Notes under the pieces: generated by a model | Told to the model about the DNA's origin: nothing | The model's database searches: none | What the model saw: the letters and a program-made list of their open reading frames with translations, nothing else | Part shown: positions 1-9,495 of the stretch, in pieces | Layout: each line of letters starts with the position of its first letter | How positions within the stretch are numbered: position 1 is the stretch's first letter | Made by a program: the position numbers and the translations under genes | NCBI GenBank assembly: GCA_005883615.1 | Contig: VBEC01000021.1 | Span: 1-64,000, forward strand | Reading direction: 5' to 3' | Length of the DNA: 64,000 nt | Source of the DNA: Chloroflexota bacterium | Lineage (GTDB): Bacteria; Chloroflexota; Limnocylindria; Limnocylindrales; CSP1-4

Positions 1-137
1 ACCTCGGCGATTTCGCGCAGGCCGGGTGTCAGTGCCAGGATCGCCGCCCCGTCGAGGGTTGGGATGTTCCCTCCGGCGGCATCGTCGGCCTGCATGCTGA
101 TCGTGCCGCCGGTGAAGATGACCGCGACGCGGGGCAT
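1..137 (-). CDS. L-asparaginase family protein, N-terminal fragment (runs off window start)
   Basis: Reverse complement from ATG at 137 reads MPRVAVIFTGGTISMQADDAAGGNIPTLDGAAILALTPGLREIAEV; TGGTI is the asparaginase N-terminal motif. Overlaps the GT2 gene end as ATGA. Not in the ORF track because truncated. Confidence 0.75.
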   Translation of the reverse strand, partial: MPRVAVIFTGGTISMQADDAAGGNIPTLDGAAILALTPGLREIAE

Positions 138-1513
138 CAGCCAGCTCCCCGATGCGGCATCTTGTCGTAGCCGACGGACCCGCGGCGGAGGGCCATCCGG
201 AGGAGGGCCCCGGGAACGGCGCCGAGCCAGATGCCGTTGAACAGCGACAGGCGAAGCGCACGCACGAGGCGTTGGGAGGTCGCAAGCCGGTCGCCCGAGG
301 CGGTCCGCTCCCAGCGCAGCGAGTCGAACGAGAGGATCCCGCCGAGGAGCGCGTACGTTCCCAGCAAGGCTGAAGCGACGTCGAGGCGCCCTCGGCGCAA
401 CGACCCGACGATGCCGCCCACCACCAGAGCGGGGGCTACGAGCTGGCCGGCGTAGGCCGCAAAGTCGAGCCGGGCGCTCAGCGGCAGGCGCGAGCTGGTA
501 AGCACAAGCAGCCCGTGCTCGAATGCCCGCCGGATCGCGCCTTCCGCCCAGCGCAGGCGCTGCCGCCAGAGAGCGCCCCAATCGGTGACCGGCTCCTCCC
601 ACACCTCGGCATCGATCGCCCAGGCCACGCGAATGCCCTGGGCCGCCGCGATGCGGCTGGACAGGTCGAGATCCTCGGTCAACGCCTCCGCGCGCCAGCC
701 TCCTACTTCCGCGAGGAGACCGCGCCGGACGACGATGCCGTTGCCGCGGAACTCGGAACAGCCACCGAGCGCCCAGCGACCTCGCTGGAGCTCCCCGTCG
801 AGCGTCTGTTCGTCGGCCTGCACGGCCGCCATTGCTGCGCCTTCGGTGTGGAGAATCCGGCGACGGGCCGTGATCGCCGGGGCTCCCGCCTCGGCGTAGC
901 CGGCCAGCGTAGCCAGAAACTCCGAGCCGATCCGGGCATCCGCATCGAGGACCACGATCACGTCGCCCTTGCAGACATCGGGCTGGGCGGCCGTGAGCGC
1001 GGCGCCCTTGCCATCGGGCAGCCCGACGCCGTCCCGTCGAATGACGCGCGTTACCCCACCGATTCCCGCGTCTCTGGCAGCGCTCAGTGCCGCGTCGCCC
1101 GTCCCGTCGGTCGAGCGATCGTCGACCACGACCAGCTCGAAGCACGGCTGCCCGCCTGCCTCGCGGTGCGTCTGCATGGCCACGTCGCCGACGAGGTTGG
1201 GCAGGACGGCCGCTTCGTCACGAGCGGCTACGAGCACAGTGAACGTCAGGCTGCTGCCTCGATGTTCGCGCGCCTGGGCAGGCGTGATCGGCGGTCGCCG
1301 CCCGGCGCGGGCGATCGCGAGGGCGGAGGCCAGCACCGCTCCGACGGCCGCACCGAGCCACGCGCGCGCGAGGCGACCTCGCGTCCCGGCCGCGCGATCC
1401 CCCGCCAGCATCCCTCCCCCCAACAGCAGGCCGGCCAGCACGCGCCAGTGCATCGGCGTCTCGGCTGCCGCAACGGCGTCAGCGGCCGGTACGGCCTCAG
1501 TCGCGACGCTCAT
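137..1513 (-). CDS. Glycosyltransferase family 2, membrane-associated
   Basis: LVAARDEAAVLPNLV...VVVDDRSTDGTGD...VIVVLDADARI...LTEDLDLSSRI...QRLRWAEGA: GT2 motifs including DxD and QxxRW-like. Confidence 0.85.
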   Translation of the reverse strand: MSVATEAVPAADAVAAAETPMHWRVLAGLLLGGGMLAGDRAAGTRGRLARAWLGAAVGAVLASALAIARAGRRPPITPAQAREHRGSSLTFTVLVAARDEAAVLPNLVGDVAMQTHREAGGQPCFELVVVDDRSTDGTGDAALSAARDAGIGGVTRVIRRDGVGLPDGKGAALTAAQPDVCKGDVIVVLDADARIGSEFLATLAGYAEAGAPAITARRRILHTEGAAMAAVQADEQTLDGELQRGRWALGGCSEFRGNGIVVRRGLLAEVGGWRAEALTEDLDLSSRIAAAQGIRVAWAIDAEVWEEPVTDWGALWRQRLRWAEGAIRRAFEHGLLVLTSSRLPLSARLDFAAYAGQLVAPALVVGGIVGSLRRGRLDVASALLGTYALLGGILSFDSLRWERTASGDRLATSQRLVRALRLSLFNGIWLGAVPGALLRMALRRGSVGYDKMPHRGAG

Positions 1514-2960
1514 CGTCCTCGGTCGCGAGGGTCATGCGATCGGATGGCTCGGGTGGCGCAATGGGCGGCAGCGTCGCGCCGGTCGACGTGCCCCGGTGAC
1601 TCACAACAGACGCAGCGCCGGCCAGGGTCGTGAGGATGCCCACCAGCAGGATGACCGGGGTCGTGCCCACGATGTCGGCGATCGGTCCGACGACGATGAT
1701 CGGCACGAAGCTGGCAACCGAGATGAGGGTGAACAGGACCCCGTATACGCGCCCCCGGACGTCCGCAGGCAGGTCCTCCTGGAGCTGCGTCTGCGACGAG
1801 ATGGCCACGATGGCGTAGGCGATGCCGGTCAGGATGGCGATTGCCACGACGACTGCCAGGAGTGACACGAGCGACGACGGGTCCACCAGCCTGGACGCCG
1901 TCTGCACGCGCTGCAGGAACCTCGTGATCGGGCCGGCCAGGGAGAGCAGCACGATCAGCACGCCGAGGGAGATGAGCCCTCCCTCGATGAGGCGGCGGCG
2001 GGGCAGCAACCGGCCATAGCTGTTGAGCAGGAGCAGGCCCATGACGATGCCGAAGCCCATCGGAAGGACGACGACCACGATGTCCTTCGGGTTGAGCCCG
2101 AGGGTCTTGCTGGCGAAACCCGGTCCAAGTGAGCCAAGCACGCCGATGAGTGAGGCGGTCACGCCAAGGTAGACCAGCGACCAGCTGACGGACCGGTTCT
2201 GGCGGATGAAGTCGATGCCCTCCGAGAGCTGCCCGAAGGTCGATCCGACCGCCTGTTCGGCATCGTGCACCGCTCCCAGGACCGTGGGGTGCTCGCGGTC
2301 ACCTTCCTCAGCCGGAGGGGCCGGCGGCAACGTGTAGCAGAAGCCCGCGGCAACCAGATACAGCAGGGCGACCAGCATCAACAGGGCTGGCGCCCCGGCG
2401 AGGTTGACGACGATGCCGCCCAGTAGCGCGAAGCCGATCGGAAAGGCCGCATTCAGGGTCAGGGTGAAGATCCCGTTCGCGGCCAGGAGCTGGCTGCGGG
2501 GCACCAGCCTCGGGATCATCGCCGCCTCCGCAGGCGCGAACAACGTCGAGGCGATCGCGACCAGCGTGTTGAGCAGATACAGCAGCAGGAGATGGTCGCC
2601 CACCAGAAGCATCGCGCCGAAGGCCGCTGCCCTGATCAGATTCGTGACCACCAGGATGCGGCGCCGGTCGAGCCGATCGACGTACACACCGGCCACGGCC
2701 GAAAACAAGACCGAGGGCACGAGGAATGTCAGCAGCAGGCCGCTGACCGCAGCGCTCGAATTGGTCGACGAGAAGATGATGAACGTCAGGCCGAAGATGA
2801 CCATGTTGCCGCCGATCTGTGTGGCGGCCTGGGATAGCCACAACAGAAGAAACGGCCGATTGCGGAGGACTGCAAGTGCGCTCGGCTCGCCGACCGCGGA
2901 GGTGATCGGCTGCGAGGGTGCCCGCTCGACGCGCTGTTCCGGCGGGAGCTCCGGGATCAC
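1497..2960 (-). CDS. MFS transporter
   Basis: About 12 hydrophobic segments; FLLLWLSQAATQIGGNMVIFGLTF and VYVDRLDRRRILVVTNL, typical of an MFS drug-efflux-like family. Confidence 0.85.
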   Translation of the reverse strand: MIPELPPEQRVERAPSQPITSAVGEPSALAVLRNRPFLLLWLSQAATQIGGNMVIFGLTFIIFSSTNSSAAVSGLLLTFLVPSVLFSAVAGVYVDRLDRRRILVVTNLIRAAAFGAMLLVGDHLLLLYLLNTLVAIASTLFAPAEAAMIPRLVPRSQLLAANGIFTLTLNAAFPIGFALLGGIVVNLAGAPALLMLVALLYLVAAGFCYTLPPAPPAEEGDREHPTVLGAVHDAEQAVGSTFGQLSEGIDFIRQNRSVSWSLVYLGVTASLIGVLGSLGPGFASKTLGLNPKDIVVVVLPMGFGIVMGLLLLNSYGRLLPRRRLIEGGLISLGVLIVLLSLAGPITRFLQRVQTASRLVDPSSLVSLLAVVVAIAILTGIAYAIVAISSQTQLQEDLPADVRGRVYGVLFTLISVASFVPIIVVGPIADIVGTTPVILLVGILTTLAGAASVVSHRGTSTGATLPPIAPPEPSDRMTLATEDDERRD

Positions 2961-3262
2961 AAGCCGGGGCGACCGTCAGGGGGTCCGGCGGTCGGCTCCG
3001 GGGCCGCGGCGGCGCTGAGCTCGCGATCGCCACGCTCGACGAAGTCCGCGAGGCGCCGCTCGACGAGGCGCCGCTCGAGCAGGACGTGCCGGCCGCAGGA
3101 GAGGCAGCGCAGCCCGATATCGGCACCCAGGCGATCCACTCGCCAGTCCGTCCCACCGCAGGGATGTGGTCGTCGGAGCCGAAGCACGTCTCCCAGGAAC
3201 AGCTCGAGCGGCGGCTGGGTTGGCATTGGGCGGGTCAGGGTATCAGAGGTGCGGTGTGCCAT
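2957..3262 (-). CDS. DUF951 domain protein (start uncertain; 3226 also possible)
   Basis: LELFLGDVLRLRRPHPCGGTDWRVDRLGADIGLRCLSCGRHVLLERRLVERRL matches the DUF951 pattern from memory. Confidence 0.8.
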   Translation of the reverse strand: MAHRTSDTLTRPMPTQPPLELFLGDVLRLRRPHPCGGTDWRVDRLGADIGLRCLSCGRHVLLERRLVERRLADFVERGDRELSAAAAPEPTAGPPDGRPGL

Positions 3263-3917
3263 GACTCGGCGTGAGGGCGCGGGTCGTGGGCGGCATGTCG
3301 ATGCGTTCGACCGGCGTCACGATCACCTCGACGTCCGGGAGCGTCGCGCGCAGCTGCGCGATCATGCCCCCGGCGCGAGTGAGGAGGCCGGTCAGCGACG
3401 CCGAGTTGCCGATCGCGGCGACCTCGAAGGTGTTCCCGAGCGGTGTGTTCTCGACGGAGATCGCACCGGCGTTGCCGGCCACCACGCTCCCCGCGACCAG
3501 CCGCACGTTGGCCACCGAGAGGGCCTCCGCGCCACCGTTGCGCAGCTCATTGAGGAGGTCCTCGACCACCACCCCGGGGACGGGTCCCGTGATGGTCACC
3601 CGGATGCCCGCGCCTGTGACGGAGCGCACGCCGGTCCAGCCCTCGATCCGGGCGAGGTCGGTGTTCAGCTGCCCTAGCGAGGTTTCGCCTCGGGCTTCAG
3701 CCGCCGACAGCTGCTGCGCCTCGACCTGGAGCTGGGCGCGCTCGGTGCGCAGGAGGTCGTTGCGGGTATTGAGATTGCCGACGAGATCGGTCAATTCCTG
3801 TGCAGACAGTGCGTCGAGACCGGGGCCCGCGGTCTGCGAACGGAGCTGGAGCACGAGCAGGATGCCCAGGATGACCGCGACGCCTGCGATCGAAAGCTGA
3901 CTCGACGTGCGGCGCAT
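3243..3917 (-). CDS. DUF881 family protein
   Basis: N-terminal TM, coiled coil, then GAGIRVTITGP...VVEDLLNELRNGGAEALSVANVRLV. Confidence 0.75.
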   Translation of the reverse strand: MRRTSSQLSIAGVAVILGILLVLQLRSQTAGPGLDALSAQELTDLVGNLNTRNDLLRTERAQLQVEAQQLSAAEARGETSLGQLNTDLARIEGWTGVRSVTGAGIRVTITGPVPGVVVEDLLNELRNGGAEALSVANVRLVAGSVVAGNAGAISVENTPLGNTFEVAAIGNSASLTGLLTRAGGMIAQLRATLPDVEVIVTPVERIDMPPTTRALTPSHGTPHL

Positions 3918-3922
3918 CGCGA

Positions 3923-4687
3923 TCAGGGGGCCGACGGCGCACGCGATGCGGCCGGACGGGCGTAGCGCAGGTTGATCGTGCCGGCATAGGCGGGCACCGT
4001 AATGTCGGCCGGCTGGGCGAAGGAAATGCGAATGCCAAAACGCTCGCCACGAGCGCGCACGAATTCGCCGAAGGCCGCGGACGTAGAGAGGCGGCTGTAC
4101 AAGTCGGCGGGGCCGATGCCGTCGACCTGATAGGGCTGGTTCTGGTAGGCCGAGTTCACGAGCAGGGAACCGCCGATGTCGAGGAGGGCGGTCGACTGCG
4201 TTACCCGCTCGCCGTTTACCGACACGGCCTCCGCGCCGGCCAGCCAGAGGAGATCGATGACCATCCGCACGTCTTTCGAGCTGACCAGGTAGTCGGTCGC
4301 GTTGTCCCCCGGCGGCACGGCGCTCGTCGAATCCTGGAGCTGGATGACGAGGCCGCTGCCATGAAGGCCGATGAGACCGGCCGCGACGCGCGCCGCCTGC
4401 AGGTCGGTGTTGAGCTGCTGTACCTGGACGGCGCTGCCCTGGCCCTGCGACTCCAGGTCCGCGATCTGCTTGCGCAGGTTGAGGATCTGCTGCTTCAAGT
4501 CGTCCTGTTGGCTCTGGAGCTGGCGCGCGGTGCCGATCAGGGGTACTCGCTCCTGGGTCGTGTAGCTCACCCGCGGTGCCTCCGATTGAAGCTGCGCCGC
4601 AATCAGGAAGCCCAACGCCAGGAGTGCCACGCCAAGGGTGACCTGCCAGCTCGGGATCGATCGAAGACGCGCGGCGACGGTGGTCAC
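3923..4687 (-). CDS. DUF881 family protein (paralogue of preceding gene)
   Basis: N-terminal TM plus coiled coil; GSGLVIQLQDS...VIDLLWLAGAEAVSVNGERVTQST. Confidence 0.8.
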   Translation of the reverse strand: MTTVAARLRSIPSWQVTLGVALLALGFLIAAQLQSEAPRVSYTTQERVPLIGTARQLQSQQDDLKQQILNLRKQIADLESQGQGSAVQVQQLNTDLQAARVAAGLIGLHGSGLVIQLQDSTSAVPPGDNATDYLVSSKDVRMVIDLLWLAGAEAVSVNGERVTQSTALLDIGGSLLVNSAYQNQPYQVDGIGPADLYSRLSTSAAFGEFVRARGERFGIRISFAQPADITVPAYAGTINLRYARPAASRAPSAP

Positions 4688-6057
4688 GACGCGGGACCAG
4701 AAGGCCGGGCGCTCACGCTCCGGCGGAGGAGCCAGGCGATCGCGGCGACTGCGATCAACACCAGAATCAAGCCGAGCACCACTCCCAGGCTACGGTCGGT
4801 CGCGGAGGTCGGTGAGTTCGAGGGCGCGTTCGGCGCGGCGGTGACACGCGGTGCTGACTGGGCCGTGCTGCCAGGGGCGGGCGGGTTCCCTGCATTGGCC
4901 GGACCAGACCAGCCCGTTGGCAGTGGTCCTGCGGGTGCGGACACGGGACCGACCTTCGGTGGGGCCTTGGTCCCGAGCTGAGCCAGCCACGCATCGTCGA
5001 AGGCGCCGGTGTCCACGCCGAGCGCCGCCCGAAACGCCTCGTCGTCGGTGACGCCCGTGGCATAGGAGCGGATCAGGCTCACGAGTGCCGCCTTGCTGTA
5101 CTTCCGAACCATGAAATCGACAGCCGACACGCTTTCGGCATAGGCCAGCGAGAAGCGATCGCCGGTCGCCGGGAATTCGCCGGTCAGCCCGTCGAGCGGA
5201 ATGATCGAGCCGTCTCGCGCGGCTCCCTCCACCTGCGATCGGTCTCCGGCGTCGTAGCCCTGTGACAGATAGACGGCGAGACCCTCGTTCAGCCAGCGCG
5301 GCGGGAAGTGATAGGGGTTGTCGACAGCGGTGTTGAAGACAAGATGCGTGAGCTCATGGGGGATGACGATGCCGACCCAGCCCGCGTTGATCTCGCCGGG
5401 CGTGATCAGCGCGAACAGTGTGCGGATGGACGCCACGGCCTGGCCCCCCACGTTTTCGCGGGTGCCCGGCCCAAGCGCATCGTAGAAGGGCTTCTGGTCC
5501 GCATAGACGAAGAAGTCGACCGGTTCCTGCACGGCCACGCCGAGCAGCTTGCTCGCGTCGTCGACCGCTTTCTCGCCGATCGCCAGCGCTCGCTCTCCGA
5601 ACGCGGCAGTGCCCTTGTACCAGTGGACTCGGACGATCGCGCCGGAGCGAGTCTTCCAGTCGAATCGGGTGTCGGCGTAGAGCACCGAGACCTGCGGGCC
5701 GGTCTCGGCGGTGCCGTCTCCGAAGGTCAGTCGCCAGCGCGCCTCGATACGGGTGTTCGGCTTGAGGCTCGTCTGGCTCAGGTCCAGCTGGTAGCGAAGG
5801 GCCTGCGTCAAGCCGTTGGAAATCGGGACCTCGTTCGCTTCGGCGCCCAGGGAGCCCGGAAAATAGAGCAGCACTTCTGCGCGTTTGGGTGCTCTCGCCA
5901 ACCGCACCGGCTGGTCGAAGACGATCGAAACGCCGAATGTCGACGATACCCGGGGAGTCTCGAACGTGACCGACGCCGCCGCAGTCGGGCTCGGCCCGGC
6001 CAGGAGGATCGGGAGTGCCACGAGGGTGGCGGCGGCCAGTCCCAGCCGTCTCCTCAT
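4684..6057 (-). CDS. Secreted/anchored peptidase MA family metallohydrolase (gluzincin)
   Basis: Start trimmed to MRRRLGLAAATL signal peptide; zinc motif IPHELTHLVFN...LNEGLAVYLSQG; C-terminal TM. Confidence 0.8.
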   Translation of the reverse strand: MRRRLGLAAATLVALPILLAGPSPTAAASVTFETPRVSSTFGVSIVFDQPVRLARAPKRAEVLLYFPGSLGAEANEVPISNGLTQALRYQLDLSQTSLKPNTRIEARWRLTFGDGTAETGPQVSVLYADTRFDWKTRSGAIVRVHWYKGTAAFGERALAIGEKAVDDASKLLGVAVQEPVDFFVYADQKPFYDALGPGTRENVGGQAVASIRTLFALITPGEINAGWVGIVIPHELTHLVFNTAVDNPYHFPPRWLNEGLAVYLSQGYDAGDRSQVEGAARDGSIIPLDGLTGEFPATGDRFSLAYAESVSAVDFMVRKYSKAALVSLIRSYATGVTDDEAFRAALGVDTGAFDDAWLAQLGTKAPPKVGPVSAPAGPLPTGWSGPANAGNPPAPGSTAQSAPRVTAAPNAPSNSPTSATDRSLGVVLGLILVLIAVAAIAWLLRRSVSARPSGPAS

Positions 6058-7658
6058 TGCTGCCACGCCAGGCCCGCGAGGCGAAGGAACCCGAGACCGT
6101 TCTGACCTGCGCCGAGGAGACTCGTTCGCGACAGGGCCCAACCCGGCCCGTAGGACACGGGGATGACGGGGACGTCGCGCTGAACGATCGCTTGGGCGCG
6201 CTCGTAGGCGGCAGCCACCTCGGACGGCGTCGTGGCGGCCCCGGCTTCGTTGACCGCCGCATCGAACGGGTCCGAGGACCAACGGCCGTAGTTGTTGGTC
6301 ACGCCGGTTCCCAACAGGATGCCCAGAAAGTCGTTCGGGCTCGGGTAGTCGGCCACCCAGCCCAGCGACCACATCGCCGGCGGGTCATCGGCCAGCCGCG
6401 TGAACAGCGTGTCGAGCGTCTCGTACGTCACGGTGACGCCCAGTACGTCGTGCAGCTGCCGGAGCATGCCCGGGTCCGTCACGAGGCCGCCGGACACGTA
6501 CGTAATCGCGGGAAGCCCTGCGCCGCCAGGGTATCCGGCAGCGGCGAGCAAACCCCGTGCGGCAGCAACGTCCTGGTGCGGCGCGTAGTCGTGGGCGGAG
6601 CGGCCAGGTATGCCCGGCGGCACCATGCCCGTCCCGGGGATCGAGGTGTCCTCGCCGCCCAGAGCGACGAGGCGTTGCCAGTCGACCGCGAGCGCAAAGG
6701 CTTGCCGGACGCGCACGTCGTCAAAGGGCGCGTGCACCGTATCGAAGCCGAGATAGGCCACGCTGAGAGACGGCACCGAGCGCAGCTGGCGGCCCAGCTC
6801 AGCGTCGTAAGCGATCCAGGACGCGTCAAAGCCACTGATCGGCGTGTAATCGAGGTCGCCGCTCTGGAATGCGTCGACGGGGCTGCGGCCGCCGATGCTG
6901 GTTTTGAGGTGCACCGTCCGAATGGCGGGCGTCCCCGCCCAGTAGCGATCGTTGGCGGCGAGGGTGATCTCGTCGGACGTCTGCGCCTGGATCCGGTACG
7001 CCCCGCTGACAACCGTCCCGAAGCTTCCGGTCGCCGGCACGATGCCGAAGGACGGCCCCGCCACGACGGAGACGAAGTCGGAGGCCGGATTGGTCAGGCT
7101 GACTTCCACGTCATTGCCGGAGGCCTTGAGCCCGACACTGGCCGCAGCCGTCGTTCCACGCAGGTATGCGGTTGCCCCGACGACGTCGCCCAGCAGCGAC
7201 GCGAGGGGTGACGACGCCCCCGGTTCGATCAGGCGAAGCCAGCTGCGGACCACGTCCGCGGCTGTCAGCGACGATCCATCCGAGAAGGTCAGACCCGGGC
7301 GCAGGTGGAAACTGATCTGCCGGCCGGCGTCGGCGATATCCCAGGAAGCCGCGAGCGCGGGCCGGACGGTGAGAGTCGGGTCGAGCGCTGTCAGGCTCTC
7401 GTACAGCTGGGCTGTGACCGCCGCGCTGTCCACATCGCCCTGGGCGGCGGGGTCGAGGGTGGCGGGCGTGGCGCCGAAGATGCTCACGTCGTCCGGTGGA
7501 GCGGCCCGAATGGTGGCGGGCGGCGCAGCTGTCCCCCATCCTAGGCCCACGACGACCAGGATTGCGCCAAAGATGATCGGGCGACGGGCCAGCCGTCGAG
7601 CCGGCAATCGAAGGGTGGCGGCAGCACGGGAGGCCGGGCTCGGTCGGTGCGCCGCCAT
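6054..7658 (-). CDS. ABC transporter substrate-binding protein, family 5 (peptide-type)
   Basis: Start trimmed to MAAHRPSP; ATPATLDPAAQGDVDSAAVTAQLYESLTALDPTLTVRPALAASWD and ...HLRPGLTFSDGSSLTAADVVRSW are SBP_bac_5 signatures. Confidence 0.85.
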   Translation of the reverse strand: MAAHRPSPASRAAATLRLPARRLARRPIIFGAILVVVGLGWGTAAPPATIRAAPPDDVSIFGATPATLDPAAQGDVDSAAVTAQLYESLTALDPTLTVRPALAASWDIADAGRQISFHLRPGLTFSDGSSLTAADVVRSWLRLIEPGASSPLASLLGDVVGATAYLRGTTAAASVGLKASGNDVEVSLTNPASDFVSVVAGPSFGIVPATGSFGTVVSGAYRIQAQTSDEITLAANDRYWAGTPAIRTVHLKTSIGGRSPVDAFQSGDLDYTPISGFDASWIAYDAELGRQLRSVPSLSVAYLGFDTVHAPFDDVRVRQAFALAVDWQRLVALGGEDTSIPGTGMVPPGIPGRSAHDYAPHQDVAAARGLLAAAGYPGGAGLPAITYVSGGLVTDPGMLRQLHDVLGVTVTYETLDTLFTRLADDPPAMWSLGWVADYPSPNDFLGILLGTGVTNNYGRWSSDPFDAAVNEAGAATTPSEVAAAYERAQAIVQRDVPVIPVSYGPGWALSRTSLLGAGQNGLGFLRLAGLAWQQ

Positions 7659-7922
7659 GGGCCGGAGTATACGGGCGGGGGTCGGCGGGCCCTCCGGGCG
7701 GGAGTCGGCGATGCGCCCGAGGCTGGGCAGGAGATGAGGCCTCGCCGAACCACACCGCCGGGGGAACGATGTTTTGCTGCGAGGCCTCTGCCCGGAGAAC
7801 GCGCTGTCCAATGATTCGTTAGGCCGCGTCCCGAACGATTTTTTGGCGCCCAGTCCTGCCGTCCTCCTGGGCGGTGGCTGTCCAACCTGGGACTAGGATT
7901 CCGGCATCAATCGGATGCCTCG

Positions 7923-9479
7923 ATGACCCTTCGCCTTCGCAACACGTTGACCCGCAGCGTCGAGCCGGTCGTGCCGCTCGAGCCGGGGCGGGTTCGCATG
8001 TACACCTGTGGGCCGACGGTCTATCGCTACGCCCATGTCGGCAACCTGCGGAGCTACCTGCTGGCCGATCTCATCCGGCGCGTCCTGCTCTACCACGGCC
8101 TGGAGGTGGTCCACGTCAAGAACATCACGGACGTGGGCCACCTTCGCGACGAGCGCTTCGATCGCGGGGAGGATCGCATGCTCGTCGCGGCGGGCCTCGA
8201 GTCGAAGACCCCCGCCGAGATCGCCGAGGCCTATGAAGCGGCGTTCCACGCCGACGAGGCCGCCGTCAACATCCTGCCGGCGCACGTCTTCCCGCGGGCA
8301 ACCGAACACATCGGCGACATGATCGTGCTCGCGGAGCAACTGGTCGACTCCGGCTTCGCGTACGTCTCAACCCACGGGACCGTGTACTACTCCGTGGGTC
8401 GCTTTCCCGAGTACGGCCGCCTCTCGGGCAATGACCTTTCCGAGCTGCGCGCGGGCCATCGCGGAGCGGTCGAGCACGACAAGGCAGACCCGGCCGACTT
8501 CGCCCTCTGGAAGCACGCCGGGGAAGGCCGCCTTCTGCGGTGGCCAACGGCCCGCTGGGGAGAGGGCTTCCCGGGCTGGCACATCGAATGCTCCGCGATG
8601 TCGGCGCGATACCTGGGACCCGAGTTCGAGATCCACACCGGTGGAATCGACAACGTCTTTCCGCACCACGAAGACGAGATCGCCCAGTCGGCCGCGCTGA
8701 CCGGGCACCCTCCGGCGCGCCACTGGGTCCACGGCGAGTTCCTCCTCATGGCCGGCCGGAAGATGGCCAAGTCTGCCGGTAATTTCCAGCGCGTCACCGA
8801 GCTGGCGACCGCGGGCATGGATCCGCTGGCGTTCCGCTACCTGGCGCTGACCTCGCGATACGGCCGCAAGCTCAACTACTCGAAGCACTCGCTGGAAGCC
8901 GCTGCGGCAGGGCTGGCCTCGCTGCGGACGCGTCTTCGAGGCCTGGGCCCGCCGCCCGTGGAGGGGCCCTGGCGCGCTCCAACAGCGCTGAGGGCCGGTG
9001 CGGCCGGGGATCGCCCAGAGGGCGTGGCGGCAGGCGTTGCCGGGCACGGCGATCCGAATTCGTCATTGCGCGTCGCGGACCTGGCCCACGGTCCGGAGGC
9101 GCCTCTCTCGCCCGACGGCCGCCGAATGCACGACGAGATCGTGGCGGCGCTCGACGACGATCTGGACACACCGACCGCCCTCGCCGGCCTGCGAAACGCG
9201 CTCCGGTCCGGCATCCCGGAGGACGAACGGCGCTGGCTCGCCCTCGACGCCGATTTCGTTCTCGGCCTCGACCTGGACCGCGTGTGGGCCACCTCAATGA
9301 CGGAGCACGATGGCGTGAGCCCTCGACAGCGGGAGCTGCTCGACGAGCGCACCAAAGCGCGCTCCAGCCGCGACTTCGAGCGGGCCGATGAGCTTCGCCA
9401 CGAGTTGCTCGAGGAAGGCGTCGAAGTGACCGATCTGCCCGGGGGACAATCGACCTGGCGCAAGCTCGAACGACGCTAG
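7923..9479 (+). CDS. cysS: Cysteinyl-tRNA synthetase
   Basis: RMYTCGPTVYRYAHVGNLRSY, GWHIECSAMS, GIDNVFPHHEDEIAQS, GRKMAKSAGNF. Confidence 0.97.
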   Translation: MTLRLRNTLTRSVEPVVPLEPGRVRMYTCGPTVYRYAHVGNLRSYLLADLIRRVLLYHGLEVVHVKNITDVGHLRDERFDRGEDRMLVAAGLESKTPAEIAEAYEAAFHADEAAVNILPAHVFPRATEHIGDMIVLAEQLVDSGFAYVSTHGTVYYSVGRFPEYGRLSGNDLSELRAGHRGAVEHDKADPADFALWKHAGEGRLLRWPTARWGEGFPGWHIECSAMSARYLGPEFEIHTGGIDNVFPHHEDEIAQSAALTGHPPARHWVHGEFLLMAGRKMAKSAGNFQRVTELATAGMDPLAFRYLALTSRYGRKLNYSKHSLEAAAAGLASLRTRLRGLGPPPVEGPWRAPTALRAGAAGDRPEGVAAGVAGHGDPNSSLRVADLAHGPEAPLSPDGRRMHDEIVAALDDDLDTPTALAGLRNALRSGIPEDERRWLALDADFVLGLDLDRVWATSMTEHDGVSPRQRELLDERTKARSSRDFERADELRHELLEEGVEVTDLPGGQSTWRKLERR

Positions 9480-9495
9480 CCCGTTCCCCTCGGGG

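Noticed and set aside
515-1633. Long plus-strand ORFs opposite the GT2 gene and similar antisense ORFs throughout
   Set aside because: High GC creates long antisense frames; their compositions are Arg/Pro/Ser-rich and show no motifs, while the opposite strand encodes recognised families.
7803-7922. Possible T-box leader upstream of cysS
   Set aside because: No T-box GGTGG(N)ACCGCG-like sequence found in the 120-nt upstream region.
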